DNA of 12,599 bases from JBAPRR01 sp049281195 (lineage in GTDB: Bacteria > Actinomycetota > Acidimicrobiia > Acidimicrobiales > CAVXTF01): contig JBAPRR010000200.1 in NCBI GenBank assembly GCA_049281195.1, positions 1 to 12,599 of the forward strand, given 5' to 3'. Below are positions 7,190 to 12,599 of this stretch, piece by piece. The notes beneath the pieces were generated by a model. The model was not told the origin of the DNA. It did not search any database and saw only the letters and a program-made list of their open reading frames with translations. A program made the translations under genes and the position numbers. Every line of letters starts with the position of its first letter. The stretch's first letter is position 1.

Positions 7190-7347
7190 AGGTTTTTGTC
7201 CTCAACAACTAAATGCCCAACAAGCACCGCTGGGCACACCCAATTGTGAAAGCCGTGGTGAGGCCTTGTTCTTGCCGAACTGAGTGCACTACTGAGACCC
7301 AATGCGTAAACGCACAAGAAACCCAACAACGGCAAAGAAAAATCGAA
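7190..7347. other. Intergenic region between the SecD-P1-like and SpoIID-like genes
   Basis: 158 bp without a gene, noticeably richer in A+T than its surroundings. It holds TGCGTAAACGCA (7303-7314; five-base arms), the palindrome AGTGCACT (7283-7290) flanked by two direct ACTGAG copies (7279-7284 and 7291-7296), and the leader hairpins at 7215-7242. No convincing -10/-35 pair or terminator hairpin was found, so read-through from the operon or an unusual promoter are both possible. No tRNA or known riboswitch pattern was recognised. Confidence 0.5.
7215..7242 (-). promoter_or_regulatory. Leader hairpins upstream of the SpoIID-like gene
   Basis: On the minus strand GCCCAGC (7235-7229) can pair with GTTGGGC (7221-7215) across a seven-base loop, including one G-U pair. 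The same CCCA can instead pair with the TGGG just upstream (7242-7239) in the short palindrome TGGGTGTGCCCA (7242-7231). The two stems are mutually exclusive and end about 15 bases before the likely ribosome site. They are short, and could be chance. Confidence 0.25.
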
Positions 7348-8244
7348 CTACCCGGCGATCTGGAGCGGCACCGCCAAGGGCGAAGTGATGTCGTTTGCCA
7401 GTTGCACGGCTTGGGTCCTGGTGTACCCGGCGGAGATCTCGAACTGACCGTTGAATGATTGGAAGCTCGACTGGGTGGGCTCCGTGATCGGAGCGGAGAT
7501 CACCGTGCCGTCCAGGTCGTTGGCCACCAACGCGTGGAACTGGGCGTAGGCGACCTCGTCGAAATCCTTGGAGCCGGTCGACGTAAGGGACACCTGCAGG
7601 CCCCACCCCGAGCCGTCCTTCACCGCGTCCACTGACGAAATGTCCGCGTCGTCCAACCTCGACGGTCCACACACAAGACGGGTGCCCGAGTAGCCGCTCA
7701 CATCGCCGGTCGGAAGGAGCACTCGCGCGTCTTCGTTATCCGCTTCCGAAGCGGTGGTGGAGACGGTGGCCAAGACCGGATCCGGCGTGATCGTCCCCCG
7801 GGCCTTCCCGGTGGCCGTGTCGACATCGAGGGCCTTGGCCGACAGCACGTACTGCGAACCACATTCGAGCGCCTGATGAGTGGCCACCGGTTGCTTCTCG
7901 AGCACGTAGAGAGGTGCTTGGCAGATCACCGGCCGCACCAGCAGCCGTCCGGCGTCGAGCGACCCGACAACAGCGCGTCGGGCCTGGGTGGGGTTGCCGT
8001 AAACCGTCAGGGCGATGATCTGGCCGTTGACGGTGGCCTGAGTGTCGCGGTACCCGAGCTGGTTGATCCGATTCACCATCGCCGCAGCATCTGTGTCGAT
8101 CTGCTCGGGCGTGGCGCTACGCGTGGCCACCAGGTCGTAGGTGTTCTTGGCGCCCCGGCCGGTGTAGCTGGTTATGACCAGAACCCCCGAACCGATAATG
8201 GTCGCGGCAAGAATGCAGAAAAGAAGGAGACGGGTGCCTTTCAC
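7348..8244 (-). CDS. Membrane-anchored SecD P1-domain-like protein
   Basis: A 298-aa protein with one N-terminal helix (residues 5-27, basic start MKGTR), so most of it is extracytoplasmic. Residues 45-82 (TPEQIDTDAAAMVNRINQLG, then an ATVNG-QIIALTV strand) resemble the P1 base of SecD, where paired helix-strand units read RRRVNALG. Residues 205-296 resemble the SecD P1 head: VSLTSTGSKDFDEV, DGTVISAPI, and a C-terminal TRTQAVQLANDI...PLAVPLQ. The RND-type membrane domain of true SecD is absent and the protein is far shorter, so it should not be called a translocase subunit. Three exported cysteines (C108, C128, C192) may form a disulfide. The GTG at 8244 overlaps the stop of the upstream glycosyltransferase gene (GTGA), so it is coupled to glycan genes. 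Role unknown; handling or chaperoning of exported material is only a guess. Confidence 0.75.
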   Translation of the reverse strand: MKGTRLLLFCILAATIIGSGVLVITSYTGRGAKNTYDLVATRSATPEQIDTDAAAMVNRINQLGYRDTQATVNGQIIALTVYGNPTQARRAVVGSLDAGRLLVRPVICQAPLYVLEKQPVATHQALECGSQYVLSAKALDVDTATGKARGTITPDPVLATVSTTASEADNEDARVLLPTGDVSGYSGTRLVCGPSRLDDADISSVDAVKDGSGWGLQVSLTSTGSKDFDEVAYAQFHALVANDLDGTVISAPITEPTQSSFQSFNGQFEISAGYTRTQAVQLANDITSPLAVPLQIAG

Positions 8245-9461
8245 CGGTGTGCCCAGGCTTGTCCGCGCGTGCGTGCGATGCGCTCCATGACCCGGGCGCT
8301 GAAGCGGTCATAACGGTCGATGATCACCGGCCAGCGGAAGTTGGCGTCCACGTACCGTCTGCCGCGCTCTCCCAATCCGGCCCTGAGTTGTGCGTCGGAC
8401 ATGATGCGATCGAGCGCCACCTCGAACTCGGCGTACGAGCCGTACCACAGGCCGCCATTCGAGTCCTCGCAGTGCTCGACCGTGACGCTGCACTGGGCGT
8501 TCACCATGACCGGGATCCCCACGCTCCACGCTTCGAGGAGCACCAGGGAGAACGACTCGTGAGGAGAAGGTGATACGAACGCGGTGGCGCCTCTGAGAAG
8601 TGACCACTTGTCGGCCTCGGACACCGGTCCGGTCAAGATGGTGTCCGCAGACAGGGGCGGCTGCGCGGTGACCGGACCCACGAGCGCCAGTGCGAGCGGT
8701 CCGGGCTTGCGCTCCTTGTAGGCGTTGAAGAACGCCCCCAGTGCCGTGGTGCCCTTGAGCCCGTCAACTCTTCCCAGGCACAAGATGTACGGCCGGTCGC
8801 CTATCCCCAGGATCTCTCCGGGTGATCGGCCCGGTCCCACCTCCGGGCCGGGCTCGTCGAAACCCAGCCCCACCACCTGCTGAGGCAGGTCTGCGACGGG
8901 GAACATCTGTTGGACGAGGTCACGTTCTCCCCTGGTGTGGAATGCCAATCCCTGCACCGCGGTCATCGTGCCGCGGAAGATCGGCAGGTGAAGCGCGGGC
9001 TCGTCGTGCGCGGCGGGATGCATGACGGCCCGGTCCCCGACCACCTGCACGCCGTCGACGGTCGGGGTGTACAAGTAGGGGTAAAAGGCGATCAGGTCGC
9101 GGTCGCAGTAGCGGAGCGCCTCGATCAGTGACGGACATCCGGGGCCCTGGGTGTCTATGAATGCGCGGGCCTCTACCTCGGTGGCGGCATCAGGGGCAGA
9201 GAGCAAACGCTCCGAGAACCTGAAGAAGTGCTCCGGGCGGCCCGACGTGACGTCGAATCGATGCACGAGCACACCGTTGATGGTCTCGTCACCGTGCGGG
9301 TATTCGTTCTCCCAAGTGACGATGTCCTTGGCCCGGGTGGTGAAGATCTCGACCGACCAGCCGAGCTGGGTCACGAGGCGTTCCGCGATCATCCTGGCGG
9401 CCATCTCGGCGCCGCCGACGATCTCCCTGCCGTAACGCGGGGTGACGAATGCGAACTTCAC
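8241..9461 (-). CDS. Glycosyltransferase family 4 (GT-B fold)
   Basis: Probable retaining glycosyltransferase using a nucleotide sugar; 406 aa from the GTG at 9461. The N-terminal acceptor half starts with a Rossmann strand and glycine loop, KFAFVTPRYGREIVGGAE. The C-terminal donor half starts near residue 223 with YILCLGRVDGLKG and contains SPHESFSLVLLEAWSVGIPV, the E-x7-E signature (E302 and E310). It is less similar to the two neighbouring glycosyltransferase genes than they are to each other: it lacks their YHNLTP and HEGFC motifs. The GTG overlaps the upstream stop as GTGA and has GAGGG (9472-9468) six bases before it. The frame stays open to an ATG at 9506, but that would be inside the upstream gene. 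There is no signal peptide or helix, so it is cytoplasmic or membrane-peripheral. Sugar donor and acceptor cannot be assigned. Confidence 0.9.
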   Translation of the reverse strand: MKFAFVTPRYGREIVGGAEMAARMIAERLVTQLGWSVEIFTTRAKDIVTWENEYPHGDETINGVLVHRFDVTSGRPEHFFRFSERLLSAPDAATEVEARAFIDTQGPGCPSLIEALRYCDRDLIAFYPYLYTPTVDGVQVVGDRAVMHPAAHDEPALHLPIFRGTMTAVQGLAFHTRGERDLVQQMFPVADLPQQVVGLGFDEPGPEVGPGRSPGEILGIGDRPYILCLGRVDGLKGTTALGAFFNAYKERKPGPLALALVGPVTAQPPLSADTILTGPVSEADKWSLLRGATAFVSPSPHESFSLVLLEAWSVGIPVMVNAQCSVTVEHCEDSNGGLWYGSYAEFEVALDRIMSDAQLRAGLGERGRRYVDANFRWPVIIDRYDRFSARVMERIARTRGQAWAHR

Positions 9462-11962
9462 GCCGCGCCCTCGGTCTCGTCGAGCGATCCGAACCGGTCG
9501 ATCCAACCCTCGAGAATGCGGCGCATCGTGTGGCGCGAACGCTCCAGGCCGAGCTGTTCGGCGCGCACCGTCCCGCCTGCGACAAGAAGTGACCTGAGGT
9601 CGGCATCGGAACTGACCCTGTACACGCCGGACGCGATAAAAGCCGCCGTGGCGGCATCCGTCCCGGCCGGCTCCACGAGAAGGGCGGCTGAAGCCACCGT
9701 CTCGGGGACTGCGGCCGCGGCCAGAGCGACCACGGGGACCTTGTTGTACATGGCCTCGACGATGGGAACGCAGAAGCCCTCGTGCATAGAAGCGCTCACG
9801 AAGACGTCCGCGTGACGGTAGAACGAACCGAGTCCGGCGTCATCGACACCACTCCACAACCGGATATGGCTTGCCACTCCAAGCTCTTCGGACAGACGTT
9901 GCACTGCTTCGACATACCGGATCGGACCGGGCGACCCGATCAGGTCGAGATGGGGAATGACGCCGAACAGCTTGTTGTACGCGGCGAGAGCTTGGACCAG
10001 TCGGTGTGCGCCCTTGTGGGGGACGATGCGCCCGACGAACAACCAGGTGCCACCGGCGAAGTCCGAGCGGGCCGCCAGCTCCTCTTCGACCGAAGAACTC
10101 CGCTTGTCAGACGCGGACTTGTCAGATGCGGGCTGGTCAGATCCGCGCTGGTCAGATCCGGCGAGCCGGTTCATGTCCACGAGCACGGGGCACACCGCCG
10201 TCTCGGCGAAACCACAAGCGGACAGCTCGGCTGCGTTGTAGTCGGACGGGCACAGACCAATGGAGGCGCGTGCCGCGAGCTCGGCCACCTGGCGTCTCGC
10301 CCAGCGTTGGTCGGCCGCGGTGGCCGGGTCCCAGTGCTCGTAGGCCCATGCCGGAGTCAGGTTGTGGTAGTTGACCGCTAGGGGCTCCTTGCGATCCCTT
10401 GCCAGCTCGGCGAGGGGGGATCCACTCGACATCTGGTAGATGAGAAGCGTTCCGGGCAGGCGGCGGTCCGGCAACTCGTGCATGAGGATCGCTTCTGAGT
10501 GAAGGGAGTCGTCGATGGCGGTGGCGAATATCTCGGATTCGAGACCCATGTCATGCAGGAGCCGACGAAGCTCGATGGCATGCTCTGACGTGGCATCGCC
10601 GGGAACCAGCATCGGCACCAGTTGGTGGATCGCCCGTACGTGCTCAGGTTTTCCCGCCACCTTGTTGGCGAGCCTGCCCACCTCGCTTACGCTCGCCGGC
10701 GCTTCGAACCAGCGCTCCCCCGCTCCCCTGACTTCCGCATCTCCGGTTGCTCCCCCATATGCGACGGCGGAATCTCGGCCCCGGTCTGAACGGTGGACCG
10801 CCTCAGAGCCACGGCTGGCATCTCCGCCCGGATCGCGCAGCCGGACGTCGCGAGACACCTCTTCGCGCTCGCGTTCGATGCGTTTCAGCGCCAGGCGGAC
10901 CTCATCTACGAAATGTTCCTTGGTGCGGTCCAGGTCGAACAATTCCAGGCGTTCGAAGCCGTTTCGGACCAACCGGGCACGAAGTGTTTGATCGACCACA
11001 ACTCTGTGAATTGCGGAAGCGACGACCGGGCCCGACTTGTCGTGGAGAAGGATGCCGGCATCTCCGAGGGTGTCCGGAACCGCCCCCGCCGCGAAGGCGA
11101 CGATCGGCACACCGCGGCCCATCGCTTCTACGAGAGGAAAGCAGAACCCCTCGTGATCTGACAGGCACAGAAATACGTCTGCCGAGCGGTAGGCGTCCGC
11201 CACGCGTTCATCTGACGCCGAACCGGTCAGCTCTACCGAGTCGCCGATCCCGAGAGCATCTGCATAGTCGCGCACCGCGTCAGCGAACGAGGCGATCGGA
11301 TGGCCGCCGATGATCACGAGGTTTGCTTCCGGATCGAAGGCCTCTTTGTAGGCAGCCAGAGCGCGGACCAGATGGTGTGCCGCTTTGTGCGGCAACATCT
11401 TTCCTACGAAAAGGATCGATGTCGGTTGCGACTTTCGCTTCACAGGATCCGACCGCGTCGCCGTGACGAACGGGGAGACCACCGACGTCGATCTGTAGCC
11501 GGCACCCGAAAGGTCGATCTCGTTGAACTTCGAAACGGCGATGGCGTGACTGGTGCGGCCAGCAAGCCTGTAAAGGTCCCCGCGGCCTGCAGCGACAGCC
11601 TCCAGCCAATCAGGGGCCCATTTCCAGTAGAAGCTGGCCGGGGTCAGGTTGTGATAGTTGATCAGCAGCGGCTCATTTCGCAGCATGATCAGGTCGACGA
11701 GCCTCGAACCGACGGCGAGTTGGTAGAGAAGAGCCGTCTTTCCCGGTACGACGAAACCGTCGATCTCGTCGAACGGATGGACTTCGGAGGAAAGAGGTGC
11801 GTCCACCAGATCCACGAAAAGCTCCGAGGTGTATCCCGCCTTTCTGAGCGCGTCACGCGCGTGGAGCGTGTGCGAGCCCGAAGCATCCGCCACATGCAGA
11901 GAAGGAAGGATCTGGTGCACATGAGTGATCGACATGCCGGCGAACTCATGGTCCAGCGTCAC
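9458..11962 (-). CDS. Tandem double glycosyltransferase (two fused GT4 modules)
   Basis: An 834-aa protein with two complete GT4 modules. Module 1 (about 10-360): HQILPSLHVADASGSH, NYHNLTPAS (102-110), FVGKMLPHK (185-193), and HEGFCFPLVEAMGRGVP with the E271/E279 pair. A charged, probably unstructured linker covers about 361-440. Module 2 (about 441-825) repeats the order: HQLVPMLVPGDATSEH, NYHNLTPAW (531-539), FVGRIVPHK (642-650), and MHEGFCVPIVEAM with E728/E736. Both active sites look intact, so it may add two sugars in succession. Between the halves of module 2 is a repeated SDQ/SDK insert (600-620). The GTG at 11962 overlaps the previous stop (GTGA); the ATG at 11935 (MSITHVHQ) is a credible alternative matching the domain start. 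Cytoplasmic, no signal peptide. The sugars are unknown. Confidence 0.9.
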   Translation of the reverse strand: MTLDHEFAGMSITHVHQILPSLHVADASGSHTLHARDALRKAGYTSELFVDLVDAPLSSEVHPFDEIDGFVVPGKTALLYQLAVGSRLVDLIMLRNEPLLINYHNLTPASFYWKWAPDWLEAVAAGRGDLYRLAGRTSHAIAVSKFNEIDLSGAGYRSTSVVSPFVTATRSDPVKRKSQPTSILFVGKMLPHKAAHHLVRALAAYKEAFDPEANLVIIGGHPIASFADAVRDYADALGIGDSVELTGSASDERVADAYRSADVFLCLSDHEGFCFPLVEAMGRGVPIVAFAAGAVPDTLGDAGILLHDKSGPVVASAIHRVVVDQTLRARLVRNGFERLELFDLDRTKEHFVDEVRLALKRIEREREEVSRDVRLRDPGGDASRGSEAVHRSDRGRDSAVAYGGATGDAEVRGAGERWFEAPASVSEVGRLANKVAGKPEHVRAIHQLVPMLVPGDATSEHAIELRRLLHDMGLESEIFATAIDDSLHSEAILMHELPDRRLPGTLLIYQMSSGSPLAELARDRKEPLAVNYHNLTPAWAYEHWDPATAADQRWARRQVAELAARASIGLCPSDYNAAELSACGFAETAVCPVLVDMNRLAGSDQRGSDQPASDKSASDKRSSSVEEELAARSDFAGGTWLFVGRIVPHKGAHRLVQALAAYNKLFGVIPHLDLIGSPGPIRYVEAVQRLSEELGVASHIRLWSGVDDAGLGSFYRHADVFVSASMHEGFCVPIVEAMYNKVPVVALAAAAVPETVASAALLVEPAGTDAATAAFIASGVYRVSSDADLRSLLVAGGTVRAEQLGLERSRHTMRRILEGWIDRFGSLDETEGAA
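10103..10162 (-). repeat. Four 15-bp tandem repeats in the double glycosyltransferase
   Basis: Plus-strand units CTTGTCAGACGCGGA, CTTGTCAGATGCGGG, CTGGTCAGATCCGCG and CTGGTCAGATCCGGC are contiguous at 10103-10162. Read on the coding strand they give a five-residue unit, SDQ or SDK plus two variable residues (GSDQRGSDQPASDKSASDK). The length is a multiple of three, so copy changes would keep the reading frame. Confidence 0.9.
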
Positions 11963-12599
11963 GAACCGCCCCCGGAGGAGATACTGATCGCTTCTTTTAT
12001 GGCTGTGACCATCTGAGTGCCGCTCGAGGGCACGGAGAGCAATTCGGCCCTCTTTTTGCCTAGGCTGACCAGGCGCTCGTTCAGCATCGGATCGCTCGTA
12101 ACGCGGTCCACCGCGGTGGCCACAGTCACCGGGGACTTGTCGTGCAGAACGATCCCGGCCTCCCCCACCGTCTCACCCACGGCGGCCGCCTCGTGCGCGA
12201 CCACCGGGCACCCTCTTCCCATCGCTTCGATGATCGGTACGCAGAAGCCTTCGTGGTCCGATACGCAAACGAACACATCGGCCGTCTCGTAATAACCGGC
12301 GAGCACTCCGGCCGTCACCGTCCCTGGCATGCGGACCGCGTCGGCGATCCCCAGTCGGTCGGCGAAGCGTTCGAGCGCCCTCAGATAGTCGATCCCGAGC
12401 GATGTCCCGACGAGGTGGAGGCGCGCGGAGGGGTCCGTCATGCTTCGGGCACACGCCAGGGCTTTGATCAGATCGTGCTGCGCCTTGTGGGGAGAGATCC
12501 TCCCCACGAACAACCAATCAGCCCCACCCGTGGCCTTCTCTTTCCTAAGTGCGGATAGTGCTTGCGAATCGGCTGCAACGTCGGTAAGCGAGAACAGCG
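11959..12599 (-). CDS. Glycosyltransferase family 4, partial (5' end outside window)
   Basis: The C-terminal 212 codons of a GT4 enzyme. The frame is open to the window edge: before the LFVGRISPHK motif the sequence reads SALRKEKATGGADW, normal for the inter-domain region, so the TTG at 12513 is an internal leucine and not a start. Visible are the donor-half start FVGRISPHK, the helix region GIDYLRALERFADRLG, and DHEGFCVPIIEAMGRGCPVV with the E-x7-E pair. Toward the C-terminus HDKSPVTVATAVDRV is very close to HDKSGPVVASAIHRV of module 1 of the next gene, so the two are paralogues. It is coupled downstream by GTGA at 11962-11959. The missing N-terminal half should hold a YHNLTP motif if the gene is complete. 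Confidence 0.9.
   Translation of the reverse strand, partial: LFSLTDVAADSQALSALRKEKATGGADWLFVGRISPHKAQHDLIKALACARSMTDPSARLHLVGTSLGIDYLRALERFADRLGIADAVRMPGTVTAGVLAGYYETADVFVCVSDHEGFCVPIIEAMGRGCPVVAHEAAAVGETVGEAGIVLHDKSPVTVATAVDRVTSDPMLNERLVSLGKKRAELLSVPSSGTQMVTAIKEAISISSGGGS

Noticed and set aside
7190..7347. A c-di-AMP riboswitch before the cell-wall enzyme gene
   Set aside because: Such switches precede actinobacterial wall hydrolases, but I could not find the conserved core and the region is short; only small stems are present.
9462..9506. ATG start at 9506 for the third glycosyltransferase
   Set aside because: It would add 15 Arg-rich residues inside the upstream gene; the GTG at 9461 has GAGGG six bases upstream and begins right at the first Rossmann strand.
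9782..10381. Plus-strand open frame of 199 codons
   Set aside because: It is antisense to module 2 of the double glycosyltransferase, which has complete family motifs.
11300..12016. Plus-strand open frame of 238 codons
   Set aside because: It is antisense to module 1 and crosses the glycosyltransferase gene junction; no recognisable domain.
12480..12516. Start codon at 12513 for the edge glycosyltransferase
   Set aside because: The codon is TTG in the middle of the conserved LFVGRISPHK strand, and coding continues upstream to the window edge.

Overview
The window is GC-rich chromosomal DNA (about 60-65 % G+C by eye), with GTG starts, tightly packed genes and secreted envelope proteins. The ending of the SpoIID/LytB-type protein, a tandem array of 42-residue units built on YWLVASDGG and FSFG motifs, is a style I associate with Actinobacteria, particularly Acidimicrobiia. 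That placement is inference; the window contains no rRNA or other marker gene. No mobile element, CRISPR array or tRNA was seen.

Left part (1-5102), mainly lipid/CoA metabolism and redox. A class I acyl-CoA synthetase (57-1835, +) is followed by a zinc-ribbon protein with one membrane helix and a threonine-rich tail (1878-2672, +). A strong symmetrical hairpin (2723-2758) ends transcription between this pair and the convergent one-cysteine peroxiredoxin (2771-3406, -). A divergent intergenic region of about 150 bp separates the peroxiredoxin from a crotonase-family enoyl-CoA hydratase (about 3556-4353, +). The hydratase is translationally coupled to a HAD-IB phosphatase (4350-5102, +).

Right part (5060-12599, all minus strand), envelope and glycan functions. 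In transcription order: a GT4 glycosyltransferase cut by the window edge (11959-12599), an 834-residue protein made of two fused GT4 modules (9458-11962), a third GT4 enzyme (8241-9461), and a membrane-anchored protein resembling only the periplasmic P1 region of SecD (7348-8244). These four genes are joined by GTGA overlaps of four bases and are almost certainly one operon. After a 158-bp gap with small hairpins comes a secreted SpoIID/LytB-domain protein (5060-7189), whose 3' end overlaps the convergent HAD gene by 43 bp.

A reasonable reading is that the right-hand operon builds an exported or cell-surface glycan, and that the SpoIID-like protein acts on or binds the cell wall. The substrate is not visible from sequence. 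The most unusual items are the double GT4 fusion with a 15-bp minisatellite in its second module, the stand-alone SecD-P1-like protein at the end of a glycosyltransferase operon, and the consistent use of GTGA as the coupling overlap.
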